Positions 1 to 7,515 are shown, numbered from the stretch's first letter. The stretch: 16,368 bases of DNA from Synergistales bacterium (GCA_018434645.1 JAHDOX010000111.1:1-16368); one strand, 5' to 3'. Numbers and translations are program-made. The notes: a model not told the origin generated them from the letters alone.

Positions 1-23
1 AGTGTGAAGGGGAGCTGAAAAAA

Positions 24-1607
24 ATGGGAATGAACACCAGAGCCAAAATCAGGGATTTTCACCAGGCTCGATGGGATGAGCCGATCATATATGAGCTTTC
101 CAGGCGGGGGGAGCGCGATATCCTCGTACCCGATTTCGAAGAAAGTATACAAGATTCGTGTATACCACAGGAAATGAGACGGAGCGAAGCCCCGAATCTC
201 CCTGAAATGGCTCAGATGCGTGTCTTAAAACATTTCCTGAGGCTTTCCCAGGAAAACCTCGGAGCGGACCTGAACATAGATATAGGACAGGGCACTTGTA
301 CGATGAAATACAGTCCCAAAATAAACGATCAGCTGTCCGCCGATCCGAAAGTCGCGGAACTTCACCCCCGGCAGGACGAATCTACCGTACAGGGGTTGTT
401 GAAGATGGTCCATGAAACGGACCTCTTTCTCCGTGAAATTTCCGGCATGGACCGATTCACCTTCCATCCGGGCGGAGGCTCCCATGCTCTTTTTACTATT
501 GCTTCAATAATCAGGAAATGGATCGATAACAAGGGTGAATCGGGCAAGAGGGACGAGATCATAACGACGATTTTTTCCCACCCTTCCAATGCAGCGGTGG
601 GCAAGCTGAAAGGATTCAAGGTAATAACTATATATCCCGGAGAAGACGGCCGGCCCGATATAGAAGCACTGAAGGCCGCCGTTTCCGAGCGAACCGCCGC
701 CCTTTTGATAACCAACCCTGAGGACATCGGAATCTATAACTCGCGGATAAAGGAATTTACCGATATCGTCCACGAGGCGGGCGGCCTTTGCAGCTACGAC
801 CAGGCGAACCTGAACGGGATTATGGGTATTACCCGCGCCAGGGAGGCAGGTTTTGACTTGTGCTTTTTCAACCTGCACAAAACCTTCTCTTCGCCTCACG
901 GATGCGGCGGGCCAGGTTCCGGCGTCGTAGGTGTAAGGGAAGAACTGGCAAAGTTCCTTCCTGTGCCTCTTGTCTCTTATGACGAGGCTCGTGACCGTTA
1001 TTTCCTCGATTACGATGTACCTTGCACGATAGGGAAGGTCAAGGATTTCTACGGAGTAATACCGGCGATCTTGAGAGCCTACGCATGGATCCGAAGCCTC
1101 GGGGCCGATGGGATAGTTGAGGCGGCAAAAGTCGCGGTGCTGAACAACAACTATGTCTTCAGGAAGATCCTCGGTATAAAGGGAGCCTCTGCTCCCTACG
1201 CCGAAGGCGAGTTGAGGATGGAGCAGGTCCGTTACAGCTGGGAGCGTTTGACAAAAGAAACAGGTGTAACCACGGAGGATATACAAAGGCGTATGTTCGA
1301 TTTCGGTGTTCATTACTGGACAAGCCATGAGCCATGGATAATCCCGGAGCCTTTTACCATTGAGCCAACCGAGTCTTATTCGAAGGATGAGCTGGACGAA
1401 TATTTGGCAATTCTCGAGCACGTCGCAGGCGAGGCCTATTCGGACCCGGAAAAGGTTAAAGCCGCACCGCACCGAAGCACGATTCACCAGGTGGATCATG
1501 ACTACCTGGATGATCCATCTCGGTGGGCCATAACCTGGAGGTCCTACAGGAAAAAATATGACGGTTATTTCAAGCCTAAAAAACGTGAGGTAAAACAGGA
1601 AGGATGA
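24..1607 (+). CDS. gcvPB: Glycine dehydrogenase (decarboxylating) subunit 2-like protein (GcvPB, P-protein C-terminal half)
   Basis: Members of this family are the PLP-binding half of the two-subunit P-protein of the glycine cleavage system. They decarboxylate glycine and pass the aminomethyl group to the lipoyl H-protein. The 527-residue product has the PLP lysine at about K286 in NLHKTFSSPHG, followed by the glycine-rich loop GCGGPGSG. It also has the SYDQANLN motif with the cofactor-binding Asp near 259 and the TCTMKYSPK motif near 91-99. Some motifs differ from typical GcvPB: GTCTMKY for GSCTMKY, GGGSHAL for AGGAHGE, and SHPSNAA for AHGTNPA. It is also longer than the usual 470-500 residues. 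The start at 24 has AAGGGGAG nine bases upstream; an in-frame ATG at 30 is the alternative. A stop in another frame at 16-18 may end the preceding gene, perhaps gcvPA. The stop overlaps the next gene by four bases. The family is clear; whether glycine is the substrate is less sure. Confidence 0.88.
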   Translation: MGMNTRAKIRDFHQARWDEPIIYELSRRGERDILVPDFEESIQDSCIPQEMRRSEAPNLPEMAQMRVLKHFLRLSQENLGADLNIDIGQGTCTMKYSPKINDQLSADPKVAELHPRQDESTVQGLLKMVHETDLFLREISGMDRFTFHPGGGSHALFTIASIIRKWIDNKGESGKRDEIITTIFSHPSNAAVGKLKGFKVITIYPGEDGRPDIEALKAAVSERTAALLITNPEDIGIYNSRIKEFTDIVHEAGGLCSYDQANLNGIMGITRAREAGFDLCFFNLHKTFSSPHGCGGPGSGVVGVREELAKFLPVPLVSYDEARDRYFLDYDVPCTIGKVKDFYGVIPAILRAYAWIRSLGADGIVEAAKVAVLNNNYVFRKILGIKGASAPYAEGELRMEQVRYSWERLTKETGVTTEDIQRRMFDFGVHYWTSHEPWIIPEPFTIEPTESYSKDELDEYLAILEHVAGEAYSDPEKVKAAPHRSTIHQVDHDYLDDPSRWAITWRSYRKKYDGYFKPKKREVKQEG

Positions 1608-2725
1608 AAATGCTGGGGCTTGTAGTAAACCCCATTGCAGGCATGGGCGGTTCCGTCGGGCTCAAGGGGACCGACGGTCGGGATACATATGTAGAGGCCT
1701 TGAGACGCGGCGCTGTTCCCCACGCTAATGAGAGGGCACGCGAAGCTCTTGAAATCCTGCTGCCTCACAGGGATGAGATAGAAGTCCTTACGTGCCTTGT
1801 TCCCATGGGTGAACAAGCCGTTGCAGGAGCAGGGCTACCTTTCAGGATCATTTACGATAGATTTCCGGGGACCTTTTCCACCGGGAAAGATACGGAAGAA
1901 GCCGCAAGCTTGATGGCCCGAAGCGGCGTGGAGCTTTTGCTCTTTGCGGGTGGTGACGGTACGGCACGGAATATATGCAGGGCCGTTGGTACTGATATTC
2001 CGGTACTTGGAATACCAGCGGGCGTAAAGATACACTCCGGTGTTTTTGCTATAAATCCGGTAAAAGCCGGTGAAATAGCGAGAAACTTTCTTTTCGGGGC
2101 CAGTCGGCCAATGACGGTGGAAAGGGAAGTCATGGACATCGACGAGGATGCATTCAGAAAGGACCGTGTCAGGTCCCGTCTTTTCGGCTACCTTGCAGTC
2201 CCGCAGGATAAAAGAAGGGTCCAGCGGCCGAAAGCCGGTTCTTCCCCGTCGGAAAGCCTTTCGCAACAGGCTGTCGCGGCTGAAGTGGCCGAAAGAATGA
2301 GCCCGGGAAAAACATATTTTCTGGGGCCCGGGACCACGATAAGGGAGATTGCAAGGCTCCTCGGAATCAAAAAGACCCTGCTCGGGGTAGATGCCGTTAA
2401 AGACGGGCGTCTTTTGGCTTCTGACCTGACCGAGATGGAAATCCTCGAACTGGCGCAAAATGAACGATGCGGGATAGTTGTGAGCCCTATTGGAGGTCAG
2501 GGTCACATTTTCGGCAGAGGTAACCAGCAGATAAGCCCCAGGGTGATAAAGATCGTCGGGAAGGAGAACATAATAGTGGCTGCTACTTTGCAGAAGATTG
2601 CTTCACTCGGGGGAAGGCCTCTTCTCGTGGATACCGGAGACCTGAAACTCGATATGATGCTGGCGGGCCCATGGCCGGTGGTTACGGGTTATCACGAGAC
2701 AAGCATGTACCCTGTTTCGTACTAG
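1604..2725 (+). CDS. ATP-NAD kinase / AcoX-type kinase family protein
   Basis: This is a predicted kinase of the NAD-kinase/AcoX group (diacylglycerol kinase-like fold), of about 373 residues. The N-terminus MLGLVVNPIAGMGG is the typical first strand and loop. The nucleotide-binding GGDGTARN motif lies at residues 116-123, and GIPAGVKIHSGVFAINP at 136-152 is the usual second motif of this family. The C-terminal half, after about residue 210, corresponds to the extension seen in AcoX-like proteins and not in the short NadK enzymes. The ATG overlaps the end of gcvPB by four bases (ATGA), so the two are almost certainly translationally coupled. NAD phosphorylation is the family-level prediction; the true substrate of AcoX-like members is poorly known. 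A role beside a glycine decarboxylase subunit, for example in cofactor supply, is inference. A hairpin terminator follows 15 bases after the stop. Confidence 0.85.
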   Translation: MKMLGLVVNPIAGMGGSVGLKGTDGRDTYVEALRRGAVPHANERAREALEILLPHRDEIEVLTCLVPMGEQAVAGAGLPFRIIYDRFPGTFSTGKDTEEAASLMARSGVELLLFAGGDGTARNICRAVGTDIPVLGIPAGVKIHSGVFAINPVKAGEIARNFLFGASRPMTVEREVMDIDEDAFRKDRVRSRLFGYLAVPQDKRRVQRPKAGSSPSESLSQQAVAAEVAERMSPGKTYFLGPGTTIREIARLLGIKKTLLGVDAVKDGRLLASDLTEMEILELAQNERCGIVVSPIGGQGHIFGRGNQQISPRVIKIVGKENIIVAATLQKIASLGGRPLLVDTGDLKLDMMLAGPWPVVTGYHETSMYPVSY

Positions 2726-2740
2726 TCGGTCTCGGTCGTC

Positions 2741-2775
2741 AAAGAGGTCGGGGCATATATACCCCCGACCTCTTT
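2741..2775. terminator. Hairpin between convergent genes, likely (bidirectional) terminator
   Basis: A perfect 13-base inverted repeat (AAAGAGGTCGGGG / CCCCGACCTCTTT) with a 9-base loop lies 15 bases after the kinase stop. The U-rich part is only the paired CTCTTT end, with no long T-run after it, so it is a weaker intrinsic terminator than the one at 13732-13767. Its place between convergent genes supports the call. Confidence 0.65.
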
Positions 2776-2801
2776 GGTAAAAGACTCGAAAACTCGCTTT
2801 C

Positions 2802-2899
2802 GAGCCGGTTTGCCGAAATACCGCTTTGTTTTACCCCGACCGTGAAAGCCACGTTTTGAAGGAGCTTTTCAAAGCGGTTATTTCCGGGTTGATCGGCTC
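2802..2899. repeat. Long imperfect inverted repeat with 41-base loop
   Basis: The left arm starting GAGCCGGTTTGCC and ending TACCGCTTTG (2802-2828) is complementary to the right arm starting CAAAGCGGTTA and ending TGATCGGCTC (2870-2899). The inner 15 or so pairs have one single-base bulge, and a further CGAGCCG/CGGCTC match is found outside. The loop holds another hairpin (2852-2860 with 2868-2876, nine pairs including one G-U). A separate small hairpin, CTCGAAA/TTTCGAG, lies just left at 2785-2804. The element sits in the gap between convergent genes and touches the 3' end of the flavoprotein gene only outside its coding part. It could be a second terminator, an mRNA 3'-end stabiliser or a degraded mobile repeat. 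Confidence 0.6.
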
Positions 2900-2909
2900 T
2901 TTAGTCGTA

Positions 2910-3464
2910 TTACTTGGCGCAATCTTTTCCGAGCTCTCTCGCCTGGGCAGGCCAACCGGTGTTTTCGACATCATCGGGCCCGTAAACTCCTGATGCGCGC
3001 ACGCCACCGAGAATCCGCATTCCCAAAAGACCTGCCGATTTTTCAAGGGCAAAATCCATTCCATTGAAGACATCCCTGGTTACGTCGCCCGCTGCCGCGA
3101 TAAGGACACATCCTTTGTTTTTGAGCGTTTTCGGTGCCTTGTCTGAACAATAGGGCAAGAGCCTGTCCCAAAGGGGCTTTATCTGGGCACTCCAGGAATA
3201 CCAATAGACAGGTGAGCAAAAAACAAGTACCTCGGCGTCATCTATGGCTTCGTAGGTTTCCTTCATGTCGTCTCCAATTACGCAGGGTTTGCCTTGTTCC
3301 CAACATTTACGGCAGTCCAAGCAGGGTTTTATCGATTTTTCGGAGAGTCTGAAAAAATTTACCTCGGCCCCGTTTTCTCGTGCCCCTTCTGCGAAAGCTT
3401 TGGCGAGCTTTTCAGTGTTTCCGTTTTTCCTGGGGCTTCCAAGGAAAACCAGTATTTTTTTCAT
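2910..3464 (-). CDS. Iron-sulfur flavoprotein-type NADPH-dependent FMN reductase family protein
   Basis: This 184-residue protein has a flavodoxin-like fold. The N-terminal GSPRKNGNT at residues 9-17 is the FMN-phosphate binding loop, and SPVYWYSWSAQIKPLWDR at about 84-101 is the second flavin-contacting segment. Four cysteines at 48, 51, 54 and 61 follow the compact CX2CX2CX6C pattern of the Isf group, which binds a [4Fe-4S] cluster and shuttles electrons between ferredoxin-like donors and FMN. It is presumably a cytoplasmic redox protein of anaerobes; the electron partners are unknown. Its ATG overlaps the stop of the upstream aldolase gene by four bases, so they form an operon. Cluster binding is inferred from cysteine spacing alone, and the protein could also be a plain FMN reductase. 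Confidence 0.85.
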   Translation of the reverse strand: MKKILVFLGSPRKNGNTEKLAKAFAEGARENGAEVNFFRLSEKSIKPCLDCRKCWEQGKPCVIGDDMKETYEAIDDAEVLVFCSPVYWYSWSAQIKPLWDRLLPYCSDKAPKTLKNKGCVLIAAAGDVTRDVFNGMDFALEKSAGLLGMRILGGVRASGVYGPDDVENTGWPAQARELGKDCAK

Positions 3465-4363
3465 AGTGATTCCTCCCTGTAAAAATTTTCGAAATTATCG
3501 TAAATTCTCACTATCTCAAGACGTGTGTCTTTGTCGACCGGTTCCAGTGGGGGTCTTGGAGGACCCCCGTAAAGACTTGCGTGATCCATCGCTGCTTTTA
3601 GTCCGGGAACTCCGAAACGTTTGGTGACGGCCTGGTTGATGTCGAGGAGGGCAAGCTGCAGATTCCTGGCCCGGTCCAGATCTTTCTTTTTGAAGGCTTC
3701 GAAAATAGCGCGACAGGCCTCGGGGAAAAGGTTGGCCACACCCATTGTAGCTCCCTTGCATCCTACGACAAGGGAAGGAAGCAAAAAACTTCCCGATCCG
3801 GCGAAGACACTGAAATTTTCTTCAGCATTTTTGCATATTTGCGAGATCTGAACGATATCGCCGGAACTATCCTTGATACCGATGATGTTTTCGTGCCTGG
3901 AAAGTTCGGATGCCAGACGCCAGTCCAGGTTCCATCCAGTGTTTGCGGGCATGTTGTACAAGACGACGGGTATGGGTGAAGCATCGGCGACTCTGTTGAA
4001 ATAGTTCATTACCACGCCGGGAGTGTTCTGACCTTTGTAATAATGAGGAGGCAGAACCAGCACGGCGTCACAGCCCGCTTCGGCTGCGGCTGTGCTCAGT
4101 TTGATGGTTTCTTCCGTCGAGGCGCAATGGGTTCCTGCTATTATCGTGAGTGCGTTGCCGGAAAACCTGACAGAAGCCTTGAATAGCTCGAACTTTTCTG
4201 AAAAACTGAGAAGGGGCCATTCTCCGTTGGATCCGGCGATGACGAGACCGTCAAGGGAGGTGTTTGCCCAGTGACGGACGTTTTCTTCAAGGGCGCCGAA
4301 GTGAATTTTCCCGCTGTCCTCGAAGGGTGTGGGGATGGGCGCGAACATGCCCTGTAGTATCAT
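3461..4363 (-). CDS. DapA-family aldolase resembling 4-hydroxy-2-oxoglutarate aldolase (HOGA-like)
   Basis: This is a TIM-barrel, Schiff-base class I aldolase of the dihydrodipicolinate synthase/N-acetylneuraminate lyase superfamily, 300 residues from the chosen start. The Schiff-base lysine is K164 in IIGIKDSSGD and the catalytic tyrosine is Y136 in VLYNMPANTG. The loop near residues 44-48 is GSNGE, not the GTTGE of true DapA. The stretch AVTKRFGVPGLKAAMD followed by YGGPPRPPLE closely resembles the mammalian mitochondrial HOGA1 protein as I remember it. HOGA splits 4-hydroxy-2-oxoglutarate into pyruvate and glyoxylate. A longer frame beginning TTG at 4402 was rejected: it has no ribosome site and would overlap the candidate -10 element. 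The ATG at 4363 has AAAGGA about 11 bases upstream. Other keto-acid substrates of this superfamily remain possible. Confidence 0.85.
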   Translation of the reverse strand: MILQGMFAPIPTPFEDSGKIHFGALEENVRHWANTSLDGLVIAGSNGEWPLLSFSEKFELFKASVRFSGNALTIIAGTHCASTEETIKLSTAAAEAGCDAVLVLPPHYYKGQNTPGVVMNYFNRVADASPIPVVLYNMPANTGWNLDWRLASELSRHENIIGIKDSSGDIVQISQICKNAEENFSVFAGSGSFLLPSLVVGCKGATMGVANLFPEACRAIFEAFKKKDLDRARNLQLALLDINQAVTKRFGVPGLKAAMDHASLYGGPPRPPLEPVDKDTRLEIVRIYDNFENFYREESL

Positions 4364-4401
4364 AGTGTCATACGTCCTTTCAATGAAAAGAATTATGTTC
4401 A

Positions 4402-4430
4402 AGAATAGATCATGTACTAGACCGGTGCAA
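4402..4430 (-). promoter_or_regulatory. Candidate sigma70-type promoter for the aldolase-flavoprotein operon
   Basis: On the minus strand, TTGCAC (4425-4430) and TATTCT (4402-4407) are separated by exactly 17 bases and would give a leader of about 30 bases before the ATG at 4363. The match to consensus is moderate (3 of 6 and 4 of 6). It lies in the 121-base divergent gap before the DUF72 gene; no convincing plus-strand promoter was found there. Confidence 0.35.
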
Positions 4431-4484
4431 GAACTCTTTTGAGTACTTTACCCGGTTATCCGAAGCGGTGTGACGGAGGGAAGA

Positions 4485-5417
4485 ATGAGCGAAGTCCGCG
4501 TGGGTACATGTTCATGGAGCGACAAGAATCTGCTGTCTAGCGGATGGTATCCGCCGCAAGCCCGTGATGCGGCCTCCCGCCTTAAATTTTACGCCAGGCA
4601 TTTCGACACCGTGGAGATCGACAGCAGTTTCTACGCCATACCTTCGGAACCGGTATTATATCAGTGGGTATCGAGGACTCCTCCCGATTTTATTTTCAAT
4701 ATCAAGTCTTTCGGACTATTCACCCACCATGCCGTAAGTCCCAGGGTCCTTCCCGTAAAGTTTCAAGAAGATACGGCAGGGAAACGCCTTCGCCTGCAGG
4801 ATTTGACAAAAGAGCAGCGGAGGACCCTCTGGGACATATTCTACGAACGGGTCATGATCCTGCACAGGATGGGAAGGCTAGGGTATCTTTTGTTCCAGTT
4901 CCCGTCCACTTTTGTCTATAGCAAGGCAGGGCTGGAATATATCAGGAGGCTGGCCGTGCTCTGCCGTCCAATAAAAGCTGCGGTGGAGATAAGGCACAAT
5001 TCATGGATGGAAACATCGGCCAAGGAAAAACTGCTGGAACTTTTACGGGAAGAAAACATGGCCTACGTTGCCGTAGATGAACCAAAATTGCTTTGGACAG
5101 TCCCTTTCGAGCCGCATGTAACGGCTACGTGGGCTGCGGTCCTGAGATTTCATGGAAGAAACAGCGCGGCCTGGATGAAAAAGGGCGTTTCTGTCGCGGA
5201 AAGATTCGCTTACTGCTATGATTTGGCCGAACTCAGGGCCTTTGCGGAGGAAGCAGTCAGACTCGCCGATTCCTCCGAGCGGATTTATATGATGTTCAAC
5301 AATTGCTACCGTGACTACGCCGTGAAAAATGCCCTGCAAATGAAGAGAATACTCGGCCTGGGGGGAGAACTTTCTTCCGGTGAACAAAAAAACCTGGATC
5401 TCGACGGAAGGCTATAA
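4485..5417 (+). CDS. DUF72 (YecE-like) family protein
   Basis: This protein of about 310 residues belongs to the DUF72 family, a TIM-barrel-like fold of unknown function. Family hallmarks are the N-terminal VGTCSWSDKNLLSSGWYPP, the FDTVEIDSSFYAIP segment, LGYLLFQFPSTF, AVEIRHNSWM, the VAVDEP segment and the C-terminal MFNNCYRDYAVKNALQMK. The start is the ATG at 4485, because GGAGGG (4475-4480) sits four bases upstream; the in-frame GTG at 4470 overlaps this ribosome site region and is unlikely. It diverges from the aldolase operon and is followed, after 50 bases without an obvious terminator, by a hydroxyacid dehydrogenase gene in the same direction, so the two may be co-transcribed. No biochemical role can be assigned from sequence. 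Confidence 0.9.
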   Translation: MSEVRVGTCSWSDKNLLSSGWYPPQARDAASRLKFYARHFDTVEIDSSFYAIPSEPVLYQWVSRTPPDFIFNIKSFGLFTHHAVSPRVLPVKFQEDTAGKRLRLQDLTKEQRRTLWDIFYERVMILHRMGRLGYLLFQFPSTFVYSKAGLEYIRRLAVLCRPIKAAVEIRHNSWMETSAKEKLLELLREENMAYVAVDEPKLLWTVPFEPHVTATWAAVLRFHGRNSAAWMKKGVSVAERFAYCYDLAELRAFAEEAVRLADSSERIYMMFNNCYRDYAVKNALQMKRILGLGGELSSGEQKNLDLDGRL

Positions 5418-5467
5418 TCAGTCCGGGCCTTTGCAGGGGTTTTGCTGTAATTTTGGAGGTGCGATTC

Positions 5468-6442
5468 ATGAATATCCTTTTTGGAGGAAAAGCTTTCGAA
5501 AAACTGTTGCCTTTTTTCCGTCCGCTCCTTGAGGGGCATGTGCTTTCTGTCGCGGCGACGGAGGCCGACCTCTTCAAGGCCATAAAAGACGCCGAAATCC
5601 TGATTACGGGTCCTATACCCGTTTCCGGGGATCTTCTTGAAGTTTCTTCCCGACTCCGTCTGGTACAACAGTGGGGAGTCGGCGTGGAATTGATAGATAT
5701 CGAAGCCTGCAACAGGAAGAAAGTGCTTGTCTGCAACGTTCCATCGCGAGGGACGGGCAACGCCGAGGGAGTGGCCGAAATTGCTATACTGCATTTGCTG
5801 CTTCTGACACGCAGATATCACAGGGCCTTGCAGAACCTGGAGAAAAAAAGGCTTTACGCGCCCCGGGGTGTCTCTTTGTGGGGCAAGAAATCCACCGTTA
5901 TCGGTCTCGGCAATGTAGGGCAATGTATCGTGGAACGTCTTTCGGGTTTCGGAGTCGCCGTTACGGGAGTCAACAGGACATTAAGGCCCGAACTGAAAAA
6001 CCTGGGTCTTCAGGAATTGCACGGTTTCGACGGTTTAAAGCCGGCCCTTGCGGGCAGCAGATTTATCTTTTTGGCTTTGGAACTGAACGATGCGACACGG
6101 GGTTTTGCCGGCGATGAGTTTTTCTCTTTGCTTTCCAAGGGTAGCTATTTCATCAATGTGGGAAGAGCGAATCTCGTCGAAAGGGGCGCCCTTGAAAGAG
6201 CCCTCGATGAAGGTGTTTTAGCCGGTGCAGGTCTGGACGTTTTCTGGAATGAGCCCGCAGACCCCGGGGACCCTCTCCTTTCAGATCCGCGGGTAGTTGT
6301 GACACCTCACATAGGCGGTATAACCGATGCGGCTTTTGAAAAAATCTCCGACTTTGTGGTGGAGAATGTAAGCCGGGTTGCTTCCGGCTTGAGACCCAAG
6401 TCCTTGCTTAACCCGGAGGTGCTCGAGGGAGCAGGATCATGA
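5468..6442 (+). CDS. D-isomer specific 2-hydroxyacid dehydrogenase (PGDH/glyoxylate reductase-like)
   Basis: This 324-residue NAD(P)-dependent dehydrogenase would interconvert a 2-keto acid and a D-2-hydroxy acid. The Rossmann nucleotide loop GLGNVG is at 146-151. The catalytic triad of the family is complete: Arg233 in INVGRANLVE, Glu262 in FWNEPADP and His281 in TPHIGG. The substrate-binding half (about 1-95 and 290-324) contains VQQWGVGVELID, where this family usually has a glycine-containing substrate loop. It lacks the C-terminal ACT or regulatory domain of long 3-phosphoglycerate dehydrogenases. The start at 5468 has GGAGGT (5455-5460) seven bases upstream; the TTG at 5453 is rejected because it overlaps this site. 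The substrate (glyoxylate, hydroxypyruvate, phosphoglycerate or another) is not determinable. A minus-strand aldolase nearby that could make glyoxylate and pyruvate is suggestive only. Confidence 0.88.
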   Translation: MNILFGGKAFEKLLPFFRPLLEGHVLSVAATEADLFKAIKDAEILITGPIPVSGDLLEVSSRLRLVQQWGVGVELIDIEACNRKKVLVCNVPSRGTGNAEGVAEIAILHLLLLTRRYHRALQNLEKKRLYAPRGVSLWGKKSTVIGLGNVGQCIVERLSGFGVAVTGVNRTLRPELKNLGLQELHGFDGLKPALAGSRFIFLALELNDATRGFAGDEFFSLLSKGSYFINVGRANLVERGALERALDEGVLAGAGLDVFWNEPADPGDPLLSDPRVVVTPHIGGITDAAFEKISDFVVENVSRVASGLRPKSLLNPEVLEGAGS

Positions 6443-6540
6443 GTCGATGCAACGCCATAAAAGCCATGGCAAGTGTTCAAATGACGATACATATTGTATG
6501 GAAACCGTGCCTTTTCAGGTTTTTTCAGGCCGGTTCCTGA
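6439..6540 (+). CDS. Possible 33-residue small ORF
   Basis: A short frame starts at an ATG overlapping the dehydrogenase stop (ATGA), with GAGGGAG and a short spacer upstream, and ends at 6540 just before the ribosome-site region of the next gene. The product (MSRCNAIKAMASVQ at its start) has no recognised domain. It fills most of the 119-base gap before the accepted neighbour. Overlap and ribosome site favour translation, but the composition is unremarkable and chance is quite possible. Confidence 0.18.
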   Translation: MSRCNAIKAMASVQMTIHIVWKPCLFRFFQAGS

Positions 6541-6541
6541 A
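6524..6541 (+). promoter_or_regulatory. Small hairpin in the leader of the hlyD-like gene
   Basis: TTCAGG and CCTGAA form a six-base-pair stem around CCGGTT, directly upstream of an AGGAG (6541-6545) lying 16 bases before the first in-frame ATG at 6562. A T-run (6520-6525) precedes the hairpin and does not follow it, so it does not read as an intrinsic plus-strand terminator. A role in translation or transcript processing is possible but unproven. Confidence 0.25.
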
Positions 6542-6588
6542 GGAGAGCGGAATAAATAAAAATGGCCGTTGACGAACGGGAGGGGCAG

Positions 6589-7515
6589 GTGACAAGGAAA
6601 CGAATATTGCGATTCGTCTATTTTGTTTGCGTGTTTTGTATCGCAGGAGCGTCCCTGTTTGTTTACGGAGCCTGGTGGAAACGTTACCTTGATCAAAGAC
6701 CGGACCTGGTAGTGGCTAAACCCTATGTTCACAGCGACCAGGTTCCAGTTGAAGTGGTGCTCTTATGGCGCGAACAGGTCGTACACTCCCCTTTCGGGGG
6801 GCGTGTACGGTACCCGGAAGGACCGGGACCTTTTTATGCGGCCGTCAAGGACACAGTGGCCATGATCGATGCTGCAAACGGCAAGACCTATGCGTTGACG
6901 GTGGAATCTCCGGGGTATTTTGTAGCCGGTTTGGACGGCAGGGAAGGGCGATGGGGATACAACATGCTATGGCAGGGGATGTCGCGTTTCCCGAAGGTAT
7001 CTTCATTGAAACTGATTTCCGAAGGTGCCATGCTGGAAAAAGGCGACCCGGTAGGGAAGATAGTTTCCCAGCCGCAGCCTCTCAGGGCTTTGGCTTATCT
7101 CGAAGCGGTGGCCGGGCTGGAAGAGGAGATCGCAAGTCACAAGTTGTATTTGAAAAAAAGTGAAACGGCTCTGCCCTTCGAAGCTGAAATAAGGGCCGCC
7201 AAATCCATGGGAAAAGTTGTAAAGATGTACCTTACTCTACCCTTTTTCCCCGAGTCGTTGATCCTGTCAAGAAAGGAAAACTACCTGCTTTATCTTGGAG
7301 AGAGAAAGGGTGTAGTTATTCCAGAAAGTGCCGTTTTTACAAGGAGTGGAAAACTCTGGGTTTACCATGTTGAAGGTGATACTTCGCGTTCGAGGGAAAT
7401 CAGGGGTATGCCTCTGCAAAAGGGACGGTTTCTGGTTACCTCGGGGCTTTCTCCGGGAGAAACCGTGCTTGCCGATGGCGAAAAAGGCAAGGAAGGAGTG
7501 ATTAGAATATGGTAG
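6589..7515 (+). CDS. HlyD-like membrane-anchored (membrane fusion) protein
   Basis: This protein of about 308 residues has a single N-terminal membrane segment (about residues 7-27, FVYFVCVFCIAGASLFVYGA), after a basic tip. It then has an extracytoplasmic domain with the beta-rich character of HlyD/periplasmic adaptor proteins. The segments YLEAVAGLEEEIASHKLYLKK (helical) and VVIPESAVFTRSGKLWVYHV with GETVLADG near the end are adaptor-like. I chose the GTG at 6589, which has GGAGG five bases upstream; an in-frame ATG at 6562 would add nine residues but has a poorly placed ribosome site. The gene overlaps yggS by seven bases. A HlyD-like gene directly before yggS and division genes also occurs in some Firmicutes, as far as I recall, so an envelope or division role is more likely than drug efflux: no transporter gene is adjacent. 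Confidence 0.72.
   Translation: MTRKRILRFVYFVCVFCIAGASLFVYGAWWKRYLDQRPDLVVAKPYVHSDQVPVEVVLLWREQVVHSPFGGRVRYPEGPGPFYAAVKDTVAMIDAANGKTYALTVESPGYFVAGLDGREGRWGYNMLWQGMSRFPKVSSLKLISEGAMLEKGDPVGKIVSQPQPLRALAYLEAVAGLEEEIASHKLYLKKSETALPFEAEIRAAKSMGKVVKMYLTLPFFPESLILSRKENYLLYLGERKGVVIPESAVFTRSGKLWVYHVEGDTSRSREIRGMPLQKGRFLVTSGLSPGETVLADGEKGKEGVIRIW

Noticed and set aside
504..1499. Long minus-strand open frame (331 codons) opposite gcvPB
   Set aside because: It is the antisense shadow of a clearly conserved gene and shows no protein-family motif.
2856..2993. Plus-strand 45-codon frame from TTG with a hydrophobic, membrane-like stretch (VISGLIGSLVVLLGAIF)
   Set aside because: It has no ribosome site, lies within the inverted repeat and then runs antisense through the conserved end of the flavoprotein gene; the hydrophobic look is probably chance.
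4364..4402. Extended TTG start for the aldolase (13 more residues)
   Set aside because: No ribosome site, no homologous extension in the family, and the codon overlaps the candidate -10 promoter element.
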